64,000 nt of DNA from Heligmosomoides polygyrus polygyrus. Its lineage: Eukaryota; Nematoda; Chromadorea; Rhabditida; Heligmosomidae. Shown here one piece after another: positions 20,290-31,869 of the stretch (positions within the stretch are counted from its first letter, which is position 1; the number at the start of each line of letters is the position of its first letter). A program made the position numbers and the translations under genes. The notes below the pieces were generated by a model. It was not told the DNA's origin. It saw only the letters and a list, made by a program, of their open reading frames with translations, and ran no database searches. Location of the stretch: NCBI GenBank assembly GCA_947396885.1, contig OX377204.1:46673139-46737138 (forward strand), given 5' to 3'.

Positions 20290-21720
20290 AAATCCGTTTC
20301 GAATAGAATCTTTAGAAATCTGAGGATGTCAGAATCCGTTATATTTGGTGATTATCTTTCTAATGTAGCTGTTTTCTGTTTTATCAATGTACTGGATATC
20401 CTTGTTCTTATGCGGTGAGAACACTATGCTTCCACTTTCTACAATGGGTCTTACAAATGTTTTGTAGGTCTTGAGTAGCACCTCTTTATTCGTGGTAGAT
20501 AGCCCTTTACATATTTGATAGCTTACACCATGTGCTTTACTATATGTCGCTTTGAGGTGATCGCAGAAGTCTAGCTTATTGTCATATTTAAATCCGAGAT
20601 ATGTGATAATTTCACACTTAGATATTTCAACCCCGTCTAGCGTGTATGAAGGAGATGTAGAAACCAGTTCGTGTATACACAATTTGTTTTTCTAGACTTG
20701 CCATGTTTCAGATCAGCTGGAGACACTGCCAATTATACTTTGAAAGTGTAGAGGATAATCCTCCGGAAACTCAGAGTAAATCTTGAGGTCATCGGCAAAT
20801 TGGATACGATGGATCGTTCCTTAAATAACAGTGGAAATTCAGATGTGTAAATGTTGAACAAAATAGGCGAGAAGACCGCCCCTTGAGCTAATAACTTTCT
20901 AGTTGTAGACAAACATTTTTGATTTCAACCTGAAACCTTCTTTCAGTGACGTACTCACAGAGCCCTTTTCAAAAACGGGGAAGACCCATTGATTTCATTT
21001 TGTGGCTTAATTTCGTAAGACTGATCGGATCAAACGCTTTAGAATAATCAAAATAAATAATATCGGAACACTTTTTATAATATAGCAGGCTTGACCAGTC
21101 ACTAAGACATTCGATTAAATTCGTTTCCACTGATTTCCCCATTACAAAGCGCTGCTGAGGTTCGGGAATAATTTTATTTTTCTCCAAGTGTTCGACGATT
21201 GAGCTCTTAATAATTTTTTCGAAGACTGGAGAAATGTGACGTAACACTAACCTGCCTGTAGTTATCTGAATCGTTTGCAGGCTCTTTTTTGAATCGAAAA
21301 CGAAATAATTAAAAATAATAATAAACGAATACTTCCACCGAATGGCATCTCATCTGTTCATTAAGGATTGGCTGCTAATGTAGGCCAAAGGTTTGGCAAT
21401 AACATGAGCAACGTTCTGAATAAAGTAGAAAAAGTAAATCGCTTTAAAAATGGCAACTTTCCATCGTCTTTTGAGTATACCGAGCAAAATTCGTCGGCTA
21501 AGAGATTTCCTTTGTCAGCATCCTATACCGCTCTTCGATCATCTTTTACCAACATAAAGATTTGGTCCTTAGGTTTGAGCTTACGATTCAACAATCTATA
21601 GAAACTGTGTTTCTGACCTGCATTTATAACTATTTTTCCTATATTGACGTTGTATTTTTCCAGTTTGAGGTAAATGTAGGCAGCAGGGCAAAAAATACAG
21701 TGATGCAGCGAAAATTGCAA
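20290..21720 (-). mobile_element. CR1/jockey-like LINE remnant
   Basis: Minus-strand reading in several frames: the pre-RT segment (LLNRKLKPKDQIFMLVKDD) near 21650; RT motifs with FEKIIKSSIVEHLEKNK and the motif A region IIYFDYSKAFDPISLTKL near 21050; and the C-terminal part (TYLGFKYDNKLDF, KTFVRPIVESGSIVFSP) at 20650-20330. The same family appears at 25548, 41035, 46370, 46610 and 49010. Frameshifts and stops make it inactive. The 3' flank down to 20040 is AT-rich and may be its untranslated region. Confidence 0.8.
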
Positions 21721-22469
21721 TAAGGCTGGAATGAAGGGAAAAATAAAGGATAAACGTGGGTAGACCCGTACGGAGCGCGATCCTGTGATGGGTGTTCTTT
21801 GCTTTCCACCCGTGACTTATGCCTCCGTCAATTATATTAAACCAGCGTCCGTTGCGGGCCTCGCCGGCGACTGACGCTGGACGTGCGGACCATGCCAGCC
21901 TTGCCGGCTTCGGGTATGGCGGGCCACATTAGCAACTAGCTCAAGCCTAGCTAAGGATGCTTCCTCATCCACCGTCGAATTCAAACACGTAGAAAGAACG
22001 CCTGTAACAGATTGACTGATGCCTTGCTGAATCTCTTTCATATCTCTGTATAGCACTCAGGAAAATGTCCGCAGCACTCCTGTTTCGTCTAGGGTTGCGT
22101 TCACAACCTACTGCAGCTCGCCAACCTAATCGAATGTCTGACTGTTTCCGTTCAATCGTCGTGCTTTATGCCACAGTGTGTTAAATTTCGGAAAAGGTGA
22201 CTTAAGGCAAAAATACTATCCTTCTCTGAATATAGTAGAATGGAATCTGGTCAAAGCACTGTCGAAAATCGAGGACCTAAAGGCGAAATTTGGTTGAAGG
22301 CGTAGTCTAACAGAGCGTAGGTAACACCAACATGGCATTTGCCACTAATTTGGAGGAATTATAGTAATTTGAAGAAAAATTATATACGAGATCCTGGTGT
22401 AGTCGAACACTTGTGGGGGGATGAGAGTGGGAACTTTATTTTGGCTGGATTATGTGTAGTAATATAGGG
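21721..22469. other. No recognisable gene
   Basis: GC-richer piece at 21835-21930 with an inverted CCAGCGTC/GACGCTGG, otherwise nothing supported. Confidence 0.45.
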
Positions 22470-22985
22470 ATGATAATGCTGCGATTAAGAGGACTCTTGC
22501 ACGGGCTTAGTTGCAATATGATGTTGTTCTAGTTAACACACCAAATAACAACATTCAACGGAAAGAAACAGAAACTATGATAAGCACTGCATATCAGAAA
22601 ACTGCGTAATATGCCTGCATGGTAATCTTGGTGACTGTTCTTACAAGGAACAATTTATCAGATTGAGTGTTGGGCTTGTAGTTTGACATGTATTGGGAAA
22701 ACGGCAAGAACTCCAGCGATTCGTGTAAGAGAACATTTAGCTATCAAAACGCGTGCAAACACAAGAACACCCCTAAGAAGGGATAAGACGATCGAGCACA
22801 AGGTAATGATTTCGAAATAAAGTGACGGTCGTGGTAGTTGAGACTGTCATTTCGGCGATGAAAGCATTAGAGGTCTTTTGGGTTTTCGCAAGAAATACAA
22901 AATGAACGACCGCCAAGAATGTCCATCAATTACAAATGACTTCATGCCGTCTGTACAAAAATGCGAACTGTAGAATGGAAGGGTG
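22470..22985 (+). pseudogene. Penelope-like element C-terminus with GIY-YIG-type endonuclease trace
   Basis: Plus-strand reading across frames gives DNAAIKRTLARA, then a cysteine cluster (CISENCVICLHGNLGDCS), then LTCIGKTARTPAIRVREHLA, then KMNDRQECPSITND. The order Cys-rich linker, IG(x)3 R-rich segment ending in REH, and a C-terminal MN..EC.(S/A)IT motif matches the GIY-YIG domain of Penelope-like retroelements. In this copy Cys stands where YIG has Tyr. There are at least three frame breaks and no RT domain, so it is a 5'-truncated relic. Confidence 0.65.
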
Positions 22986-23684
22986 ACGAGCAGACCGTTG
23001 TATCATTGCAAACGATATACGTCTGCGGAAGAACTCATTCGCCATGCTAGAGCGGTGGGCGACGTATCGTGAATTTTTCATCTTTGCGTGAGGTTTTCTT
23101 GGGTCCTCTACGGCGTCGAAACGAGCAGTGGAGGCGCTTGGTGGGGTAGAGTGCATTTCAATATCTTGCACCATCCTCAGGCATCTAAAGACGAAACGTC
23201 AGGCCGCATAATAAAGGTTCACCATAAAAACCTCATTCCGCACGCAAGAAAATGATTGACATCAGACGAAACATTTTTAACCAAGATAAGCATGATCGGA
23301 GTCGACACATTTCTGCTAACGTATCACAAGGTCATAAATGCCCTTACAGAAAAATCATGCTCAAAAAAATCAATCAATCAAATCAGAGGATTCAGAATGA
23401 TGCAGTGTTCCATTAGCCGACGGCTCGTCAGAGAAAATTCTTACGTACTCAGGCCTCTTATGCGGTGAACCATGCTCTCTGAGATTCAGAAAGGCATGTG
23501 CACCTCGAAAGCGTTTCAGTTGGCTTGACATTTCTTTTGACGCTGTTAGATTTTTTTTTCAAAGCCAGCAATAAGTGAGAACCAGGGGAAGGCAGTGATT
23601 TTACAAATGGTTAGTAAAAGGCAACGTGGCAAACCTATAATAAAGGAGTGAGGTTAACTAAACTCCTTCATTTTATCCTTCAGG
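22986..23684. other. No recognisable gene
   Basis: Short frames only; no family recognised. Confidence 0.45.
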
Positions 23685-24467
23685 GTTTGTTCCGCTCGTC
23701 GGTGGGGTCTTCTCATGTGGTGATGCCACTTCGCGCAACTGCCTAATCCGGATAGATACTGGCTCCTTAATGTCCATGTGCAACATATGAAGCCAACGTT
23801 GCTTCGGCCTCATTTTAGGCCGATTTCCAGGCACATCTATGTTAAGGCCAGTCTTCCACTACTTGCACAAATAAATTGACAATGCTATCGTAGGCGAGTT
23901 TCGCGTAACTTAACAGCAATTAGTGCATCCCCAAATATTTAAAGTATAAAGACATTGCGAATATGGTCCAACCGCGTGACACCAGCCGTTTAGCGCAGCA
24001 TTTTCGTCTCCATTACCTTGAACCTCCTTGATTGCAGACCGCCACTCAGCACCACACATCGCTACTTGTGGGACGCTGCTACTGGTCGGATTTTTGATCT
24101 GAGATGATCTTTCGACCTCCCTGTCGCATAGAAAGGCTGACGTTAAGCGTCAGTTGAACCATGCTGCGTTTCCGCTTGAATTCACCTTTAACTTCAGACT
24201 ATGGTCAGACACACTGCGGATCCTAGATACTTGAAGGTTGTCGCTCTACAAGCGCGGTGGCGATGGAGTCAATGGACCCAGTCTTATTTACGCCTGTCGT
24301 AAAATACTCGGATTTTTGACGTTTAGCTTAATCCCAAACATCGCCAAGCGGCCAGCGGCTCCAAGATGCGCTTGTCGTTCGAATTTAGTTTGTCTTCGAT
24401 GGCAAGGCAACATTACGTCACATGCATTGCCCAAGGTGTAGCTTGCTGAAGATCTCACGAAATGGCA
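23685..24467 (-). pseudogene. RTE-A copy 2, 3' segment
   Basis: Plus text aligns with 41815-42580 of the full-length RTE-A (C-terminal RT region): GGTGGGGTCTTCTC..GTGGTGATGCC, CGTTGCTTCGG, AGCATTTTCGTCTCCATTA, then TTTTTGACGTTTAGCTT. It is the first of four pieces of one element spread over 9.6 kb. No open frame survives. Confidence 0.85.
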
Positions 24468-25030
24468 TCCATTATTATTACATTAACATTAACAAGGAGT
24501 GGAAAAAGCGCGGAGGCCTAGTGAGCAGCGACGGACTCGCACATTCACTCTCGGGGAGGTGGGGGGGGGGGGGAGGGGGAGGAAGACGCACGCACAGCCA
24601 CTTGCTATTAGGGTGAAAACCTGCTGCAGTGGGTGTGGCGGGCTGCGGAGATTGGCCAGGTGAGAGGCCCCTATGTGATTACCTTCACCCCGTTGACGCG
24701 CATATAAGTAGGTATATACTATGTATACACATGTTTATACATATGTATATACAAGCATATACATACTAGCAGGTTTTCAGCTCAATAGCAGGTGGTTGTG
24801 CGGCCCCTTGACAGCGAACGTCGCGCGATGTTGCAGTATCACTAAGGTAATGGTAAGGACAATCACATCAAGCGAGTTGCTCTGCTCATTCTGCTTTCTT
24901 TCCTCCCTAGCAGTACAAAAGGCAATATTTAAGAACCTTGTTATGTTCCAACACTGCTCTACCTTCCTTAAGATCACACTAGTAGTTTTGGAGAAAGGAG
25001 ACCCCGTAGATGCGCCGATCGGAGATCGCA
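24468..25030. mobile_element. Insertion of unknown type inside RTE-A copy 2
   Basis: This stretch has no counterpart in RTE-A, where only about 150 bases would be expected. It contains a long G run (24558-24586) with quadruplex potential, a TATACA-rich microsatellite (24705-24770) and a 170-bp repeat shared with 29920. No coding region. Ends were not defined. Confidence 0.5.
24821..24990 (+). repeat. 170-bp repeat G, copy 1
   Basis: Identical at 169 of 170 positions, by eye, to the reverse complement of 29920-30089. Flanks differ completely on both sides. No terminal inverted repeat. It carries a short shared frame (VRTITSSELLCSFCF) of doubtful meaning. Confidence 0.9.
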
Positions 25031-25547
25031 CATGACTCCTAGGGCAGGAATAAAGAATGCGCATCCACTCAATATGTTCTTCCGGAGCAATGTTGCCGTA
25101 AGGCGCACCATGTGACCTTACGCGGTACACGATCAAATGGTTTCTCCACGTCGAGAAAAGCAAGAGGCAAGGGTTTTATGTTTTTCGCGATGTCTCTTTA
25201 CCAGAAGAAGCATGAGTCATATCTATGGTGCCACATCCGGCTACGAAGCCACACTGTTTCTCAGACGATCCCGCGAATACGTTCATCCGCAATTCGCTCG
25301 AAGATTTTCGTACTGTGCGAGAGCAATCGGATTGGACGGTCTACAGGACTGCTATTCTTCTTTCAAATTGGTATCGTCGTGCTTTGCTACCTTCTTCTCC
25401 GCAACAACCTCGTTGAAGAACTTCGTTGGCCACTCCGCAGGGTACAATCACTTCGACTTCCAAAAGTCGTGCGCTAAATCATCGGGACCCATTGCTTTAC
25501 CTAGATTCGTCTTAATCAAAGCCGCTTCAGTCTAATACAGAGTGATA
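25031..25547 (-). pseudogene. RTE-A copy 2, middle segment
   Basis: Aligns with 42725-43240 of the full RTE-A (RT fingers to palm): AGAATGCGCATCCACTCAAT, CGCACCATGTGACCTTACGC and the AACAACCTCGTTGAAGAACT block. It ends exactly where a CR1-like LINE begins. Long plus-strand frames here are antisense shadows. Confidence 0.88.
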
Positions 25548-26630
25548 TTACCCGAATCATACCCGGTTACTAGTTGTGCCCCACAGGGTGGCGTACTTTC
25601 TCCAATTCTTTTTATTATATATACTTCTCGGATTCCCTCCTTAATTGATCAACACGGTGTCACCTGCAAAATGTTTGCTGATGACATCAAAATATACAAA
25701 AAGATTGTGAATGAGGAAGATCGCAATGCCCTTCAATCTGCAATAAATTCAATTGCTGATTGGTCAGCTAACTAGAATCTTCCATTATCCGGTCAAAAGT
25801 CGAAAATATTTCACATTGGAGAGCACGTCAATAGAAAGGTCTATCATCTTGATCATCAGCCACTCAGTAGTGCACCTACTGTGCGGGACCTAGGTTTCAT
25901 TCTAGACACAAAGCTTTCCTTCAGGCAACATTGCGAAGATGCGGCTAAGAAAGCTGACAGAATCGTGCATAATATCTTTAAATCATTGAAAGCAAATTCG
26001 GTCGTTCACATGGTGCTCGCATACAAAACATATGTCAGGCCTGTACTTGAATATGGTACCACAGTATTTAGTCCTAAATGCAAGCGTGAAATCTCTAGAT
26101 TGGAATCTGTACAAAATAGCTTTACAAGAAAACTCTGGATAAGAGTACATGGGTGTAATTAGCTAACATTCCATCGGCTCTTGAGAGAAACAAACTCTTC
26201 AATTTACGCACCCTTGCTTTTTGTAGGAAACGATATGATCTAATCACCATATATAAGCTGATCAATGGCATGTTGGATCTTCCTCTTCAGGAATTTTATT
26301 CACTATCTTGCTCTAATACTAGAGGTGGTCAGATGAAGATTCAGATTCCAAAAGCTAGAAGTAATATAAGGTCTACTTTTTCACAGGCCGAGTTGGAACC
26401 GAATTTCAAAAGTTCTCGAAGAAAAACATTTAAAAAAATCGCTAAGGCAATACAAATGACTTATTAACAGGCATCTCCAGAATGCTCCTTAATAGTTTGC
26501 TTCGAACTGTTGCCGCTGTCTGTCGCTTATACCTAGCAGTATATTTTTACTCGCTCTGTTCTGGTTCTTAATGTGCATGTTCTGTTTGTTCTTTTTTTGC
26601 GTGATATCCACGTATAAATAAATAAATATT
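25548..26630 (+). mobile_element. CR1/jockey-like LINE, 5'-truncated, inserted in RTE-A copy 2
   Basis: Starts inside RT at the motif VTSCAPQGGVLSPILFIIYT, continues through motif C (CKMFADDIKIYKK), the thumb (TVRDLGFILDTKLSF, AYKTYVRPVLEYGTTVFSP) and the C-terminal end to 26467, with a few stops such as 25773. The 3' tail is AAATAAATAAAT at 26617-26630. RTE-A sequence resumes immediately after. A short ATATT may be the target duplication. Motif C FADD is intact. Confidence 0.88.
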
Positions 26631-26930
26631 CTGCACACAGAACAATGCGTAGCAAGAATGTTAGGGGAGATGACTGGGCACACTCTACTGTCTAGTTTGT
26701 CTCGAAGTAGTTATGCCATTGCTCCATAGCTCTCTTGTGGTTTGTTAGTAGACGGCCGTTCTCATCTTAATGCCAAATAACTTCCCGACATCTTCCGTCT
26801 GCAACGGCGTGTTTCGGCAAGATGTCAATCACCATCGCGTGTCTCGAGTTTGTCGTTAACATCATTATGATGAGCGCTTTTGTAACGGAAACGTTTTTCT
26901 TACCCGCTTTTTCGCTTCGTACAAAGTAAG
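26631..26930 (-). pseudogene. RTE-A copy 2, linker segment
   Basis: Aligns with about 43245-43545 of the full RTE-A, the linker between endonuclease and RT: GATGGCCGTT-like text, CACCATCGCG and the TTCGCTTCG block. It ends where element E begins (26931). Confidence 0.82.
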
Positions 26931-27135
26931 GATACTAGATGAACATGGGGCTTTGAGATGAGACGTATATCACTGGATGCGGTTTCAAACGCTGATTCCA
27001 AATATGTGTTCCGTTTCTGCTGCGCGCATATATAAATGGAGTTATGGAGCGCAGGCTCCTTTGCCCTCTAGGTCCACGTAGAGCGGGTTAATCACAAGAG
27101 AGCGAGCTCAATTAGGGTTGAAACTGCACTTCGGG
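26931..27135 (+). repeat. Element E left terminal arm
   Basis: About 200 bases, inverted counterpart of 32230-32462. Roughly 75-80 percent similar by eye. Confidence 0.8.
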
Positions 27136-27156
27136 CCGAGCAGCGGTGCACAGGGT

Positions 27157-28316
27157 GTAGGGGAGCGGCGTGACGAGACGGGATGGTTTATGGTTCGACT
27201 CCCCTGTGGTGCAGGATTTTTGCGCTGCCTAAAAAGATCTGCCACGATCAACATAAGCGCTTTATGTCAAATAGCGAAGTTTGGGCGAAATCGATTACTA
27301 TGATCCACCCCAATACTTAAAGTGAGTGATCAGTGTCTCAAATAATCCCATTGAACGATTTTTTTACGAGACACGGAGTCGGCAACGACAATACTGCCGA
27401 CATGTCTTCCAAACTATGTTCTCACCAGCTGCTGTGTTGGCGTGCCTTCTGGAGCAGTTCGGTTTTTCCATACTTCACGCGTTCCTACAAGCGAAGAGAA
27501 GAAGATTGCCAGTAGTTTCATACATCTTGCGACATGTCAAAAGAGGAGTATCCTGCATGATCAGTGAAGCATGGATCTTTTCGTTGCTCTTGGTCGACGG
27601 CTGGAAGCCATTCAAGGATCACGAAAATATTTCATCAGTTTTTGTGAATCCCACTAGAGTGAAAGTGATGAACATTCCGGCAGGAACAACACCACAAATA
27701 CAACTATTAGACGTTCATTTCTTCTTGCCATTCAAAAGCATGTACCAACGTTTCACCTCTAATGTATTGACACACGGTATAAAGTTCTCACTTCACTCCC
27801 TCTCAATTCTTCAAATTCTGTCGCTGATTTACACTCAATTTTCTGCCCCAAGTTTCAGAACTTTTCTCACGTATTCACGGTACGCTACAGAATACCTGCA
27901 CAGTCATCCCAGGGCGTATGATACACCAATTCAATATTGTTTCCCTACTGACATCGTAGAGCACTGCTCTTACAGCCGCTGTACTGATGTACTTTTTATC
28001 CGCTGCGGTCATTGCCAACGGCTGTTAAGTTTTGAACATTTCGTAGTGTTGTTTCACGGTTGCTAGTGTAACGCATTGTTTGCCTTCTCGCCATGTTTTC
28101 AGCAACTATTCGTCAGAAATTGTATCTTCGTGCCAGTATGAAGTTGTAAGTATGAAGACGAGTCCTTTCTGGTGACCTGCCCGTCGCGATTTGACATAGA
28201 GCGCTTATGATGATTGTGGCAGATCTTTTTTAGGAAATGCAAAAGTCCTGCACCACAAGGGATTCGAACCATAAACCACCCCGTCTCACGACGCCGCTTC
28301 TCTACTATAGTTATGC
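27157..28316. mobile_element. DNA transposon B with about 130-bp inverted repeats
   Basis: Arms 27165-27300 and 28185-28312 are inverted copies with shared GATGGTTTATGGTTCGA or near match, GTGGTGCAGGA, TAAAAAGATCTGCCAC and CATAAGCGCT blocks. The arms contain B-boxes: GGTTCGACTCC (27192-27202) and, inverted, GGTTCGAATCC (28270-28260). The centre is the transposase relic at 27326-28066. Total about 1.16 kb. Confidence 0.8.
27326..28066 (+). pseudogene. DDE-type transposase C-terminal part with Cys/His tail
   Basis: A 246-codon frame, open to the stop at 28064. From residue 88 it reads LLVDGWKPFKDHENI, then IPAGTTPQIQLLDVHFFLPFK, a helical segment with SLIYTQFSAPSFRTFLTYSRYA, then a tail with C-x4-C-x5-RCGHC and EHF. 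A hydrophobic D segment followed about 30 residues later by IP.GTT..(I)Q.LDV is typical of pogo/CENP-B-like DDE_1 catalytic domains. The Cys/His tail resembles a zinc-binding end. The N-terminal DNA-binding part and first catalytic Asp are absent or unrecognisable, so it is likely a relic. Family call is by motif only. Confidence 0.55.
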
Positions 28317-28555
28317 TCTCGCAAAATTTTCGAATATTCGAATGGTTTCGAATACCCGCAATTTTCGCGCATTCGAATTTCGAATACATTCGAAAAATGC
28401 GATTTTTTGAACATTCGAATTCGAATACATTCGAAAAACGCGATTTTTTGAACACTCGAATTCGAATACATTCGAAAAACGCGATTTTTTGAACATTCGA
28501 ATTCGAATATTGATTCGAATATTCTATACGAATATTCGAATATTTTCGAATGGAA
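28317..28555 (+). repeat. TTCGAA-rich 41-bp satellite, array 1
   Basis: At least three units of 41 bases built from ATTCGAATTCGAATACATTCG, then AAAAACGCGATTTTTTGAAC, preceded by TTTCGAATACCCGCAATTTTCG. It begins exactly at the right end of element B. Unit orientation is the same as in array 2. Peptides with repeated KSRFSNVFEF-type runs are by-products of translating it. Confidence 0.92.
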
Positions 28556-29919
28556 CATTGGGTTACAGAAATGAAAAAAAACATGGCTGGTGCTTTGGTG
28601 GCAATGACCAATAGACGGTTTACCACCCTGACGTAGTAGGGAATTTACATTCGTTTGCAAAGCGTTTAACAAAATTTTAATGGAGTGATCTTTCCACCGA
28701 TTTCTTCTATGCCTGAAAAGATGAAATATGTTACGGGTTATCAAACCAAACAACATATCCTTAAAAAAGTTTAGTTCTTTTTCCTGGTCGACTGATAAAA
28801 AGATTCTAAAGGCCATACCTTACCTTAGCCCAATAAACGGCCAGGTAAAATCGCACAGGATATAGCTGGTGAAGCGCTTACCTTTGGTTCGAATTACGGG
28901 GGGTTACATACGGGCATCCACCTTTTCGGCTTACCATGGGACCCCTTACCATAGAACCCCTGGAAACTCTCAATGAAAGTATTTGCTTCATCGAAGACCA
29001 AGGTCATCATGATGGAGATCTTCGAAAGCGGAAGGTGCCATCTGCTTCATCTTTTTATTCACATTACCTAAGAAACATGAAGTGTGCATAAGAAGGAGCT
29101 TAGAGTAATGCGTAATCCCGGAGAAGTGCTTGAGTGTTGTTTGTGCGTTATTTTTGATGGCATCGGAGAGTGCGGAAAGGTCTAAATGATCTCCGTAATT
29201 GAGAAAAGTGGTCGTCGAATAGATGTGTATAATATAATAATCACCTTCTCTACAGGCTTACCTAACGATTGTTCAAGCCGAAAACTTGGCCGCAGTTGAC
29301 CCCACTCCCACAAAGGCAGACCCATAGTCAGCTCGGGCGTACGTTCCGACGAATAAAATAGCATGGCCTGTTTCTTTTAAGTTTCTTTTAAGTTTCCTCA
29401 ATGAGTGCTTCCAAGCAATAATTTCAGCACCATCCTTTTCTTGGAACCGCCTACTTTAGTGCTCTTTGCGCCACGTTTCAAAGTTTCAATACTTTACAAT
29501 AGGAGTCATTTTCTTGCTCTACAGTCTGCACCATGCAAAAGATTGGGTTTCGTACAGCTGATAGATCCTAGGAGTACATATGCTGCGCAAAAAGGGAAAG
29601 TTTGTTATAGTTACCATATTATACAATAAAGCGCTAAGAGCTATTGAGCGCAGAAATTAGTCATAGAATAGGTGAGAAATCGGAGAAAGTTAGTCATAAA
29701 ATAGCGAAAAATACCCAAAGGTCTTCTACGTGTTTGGGGATCCAGAAAACGTGCCGCACTCGTCACCAAACGTGCATGTGGATTTAGAAGACGTACCGAA
29801 GTCGCCGTTCAACGTGACTGGCGACTCAGATATCGCCGACCATCACTTAACCGTCCGAAGATGATGCAGATGTTGAGAAGAGTAGTGGCGGTGGGGGGGG
29901 TCTGGATGGCTTCATACCG
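28556..29919. other. No recognisable gene
   Basis: Interior of element E. Nothing supported; some short frames of 60-80 codons without signature. 29890-29900 has a run of G. Confidence 0.4.
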
Positions 29920-30089
29920 CAAAACTACTAGTGTGATCTTACGGAAGGTAGAGCAGTGTTGGAACATAACAAGGTTCTTAAATATTGCCTTTTGTACTGC
30001 TAGGGAGGAAAGAAAGCAGAATGAGCAGAGCAACTCGCTTGATGTGATTGTCCTTACCATTACCTTAGTGATACTGCAACATCGCGCGA
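29920..30089 (-). repeat. 170-bp repeat G, copy 2
   Basis: Inverted copy of 24821-24990 with one difference (position equivalent to 24970). Ends next to a GCGCGAAGCGCGC mini-palindrome at 30084-30096. Confidence 0.9.
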
Positions 30090-31372
30090 AGCGCGCCAGT
30101 GCGGGGCACGCCGATAGGCGTGGGGGATATATATTACAAGCACCAATATTTTTGCCATTACTTTACATCAAGGACAGAAGGATTTTGGTGCCGCTTTTTT
30201 GCTGTCCTGCCGATATTTGAACAACAACATATCCTATGTGCGACATAAAATGAAATGGACAAGTACTTTCGGGTTATAGACAGTCAATCTAGGACCAAGA
30301 AGAGCATAACCGAGAAACATGGAGCGATCTGACTTCTTCTTGTCGATGCCTAAGACCACCTGAACGAAGCAAGTGTGTTACTAAGTGATAATCAAAACCC
30401 AACAAACAGAAGCAAATTTCTTAAAGAAAACTTCGCGATAAGATGTTTTCATGCTTCTGCGCCTTATAGGATTGCAAGGAGGATTAATATTGACCAGCCT
30501 AACCTCTCCCCCTCCTTGTATTGGTAGTCCTAATAAGTCCCCTAAGAGGGTGTAGATCAGCGATTGAACTACTTGTTATTAGATTCAGGTTTCTAGTTAC
30601 GCGTCTGAACAATAGCCGAAAAGCTCCAACCTGTTAGGTGCTTGACGGATTAGTGTCCGAATCGTTGAGTAATTTTGGCGTGCAAAAACGATGATGGTCA
30701 GAATGATAGGAAATTCAGTAAAGACTGATCAACGTTACGACCTCGTTCGGCACAGAAGCACATAAAGGAAACTACATCCTTTCCATAAACATTCGCTCTA
30801 TCCAAATTGGCAGAAAGGCAGACCTAAGAAACATTTTGCATGGGCGTGTACACGGAAGGAAAAGGCAATGCCTCACGGAAATGGTCCCGAGATAGTTGCT
30901 CTTAATGATTACGCTGTCCATAAGTATTCACCTAGATGCAAAGGAGAGCGGTTCAAAAAGGAAGGCCTACCCTTGTTTCGAAAAACCTCTTCAAAACGTC
31001 CTTTATCTCTTATGAAGTTAGAACCTCTGATCGGACGTGTCTGAGCAGTTGTAAAATCCGGTTGCTGTAATTGATCTATCTCCTAGAAATCTTACACCCA
31101 CTAGCCCACTTATATTATCGTCCCTACTGCACCCCAACTGTATGGTTTATTGCTCAGCTAGTAGAGAATGCAACCGCATCGCATAGTAATCCTGATCTGC
31201 CAACCCTCGGGCGGCGAACATACCATGGAAACAAGGTAGCCTCTGCACTTTAGGATTAAAAAGCAACTTGATGTGGAAAGAAAGCTCAGAAAGGCTACGA
31301 TAGGATCACAGGACCTCGCAGTGAAGGTGGGAAATTTGGAGCGCGAAGGTTAATACTGGGTGCACAAAACCC
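30090..31372. other. No recognisable gene
   Basis: No domain or repeat pair recognised. A weak A-box-like TTGCTCAGCTAGTAGAG at 31150 has no B-box partner. Confidence 0.4.
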
Positions 31373-31500
31373 TTAGGCCTATGTTATATTTCGGCGACGC
31401 TGTTGTCGGCAGCAGAGTTGAGCGCACTGCGTAGCACCCGTTCAACACTGTCACCGACGTCGCCGACAACAGCGTCGCCGAAGTATAACATAGCCCTTAA
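31373..31500. mobile_element. Short MITE with 33-bp inverted repeats
   Basis: Arms 31377-31410 and 31462-31494 share CTATGTTATA.TTCGGCGACG and CTGTTGTCGGC with one or two mismatches. The 51-base spacer is itself partly palindromic (GTTGAGCG ... CGTTCAAC). No reading frame. Confidence 0.8.
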
Positions 31501-31597
31501 TGTTTTCGGATCTATACTAGAGAACAAGAGATCAAGCAAAGTTCAATTGTGCAAAGATGAGACGAAAAACAAGATTAGTCGTAGGCAGTGTCAAACA

Positions 31598-31660
31598 GAA
31601 AACTGGTTCCTGAGGTCCAATACGAAGAACGAAAACTGGTCCCTGAGGTCCAATAGGAAA
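31598..31660 (+). repeat. 33-bp tandem pair
   Basis: GAAAACTGGT.CCTGAGGTCCAATA occurs at 31598 and 31631, differing at about two positions. In frame (period is a multiple of three) within an otherwise unrecognised 122-codon frame at 31403-31771. Confidence 0.8.
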
Positions 31661-31869
31661 AGTTCGAATACGAATGAAAGTGTAAGTCTTCCTGTAAATA
31701 AAGCTGAAGGTTCAACTTCTGATTCAGCCGTGCTTCTTGTTTCCTGTGTGGTGTTGTGGAAGAGGGATTAGGAGACTCATCATATATGGAGTGAATAGGA
31801 GACGACGTGCTTACAATTTCTGGACTCTCAATGCAAAATATCCATGCATCGGCTTCGCAAAACAATGCA

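Noticed and set aside
24558..24586. G-run as regulatory quadruplex
   Set aside because: Only a homopolymer-rich tract inside an undefined insertion; no gene nearby to regulate, and homopolymer length may be a sequencing error.
25112..25535. Plus-strand frames of 121 and 132 codons
   Set aside because: Antisense to the RTE-A reverse transcriptase segment.
28860..28910. tRNA-like TATAGCTGGTGAAGCGC with GGTTCGAATTAC
   Set aside because: The boxes are too close and the anticodon arm is missing; likely chance.
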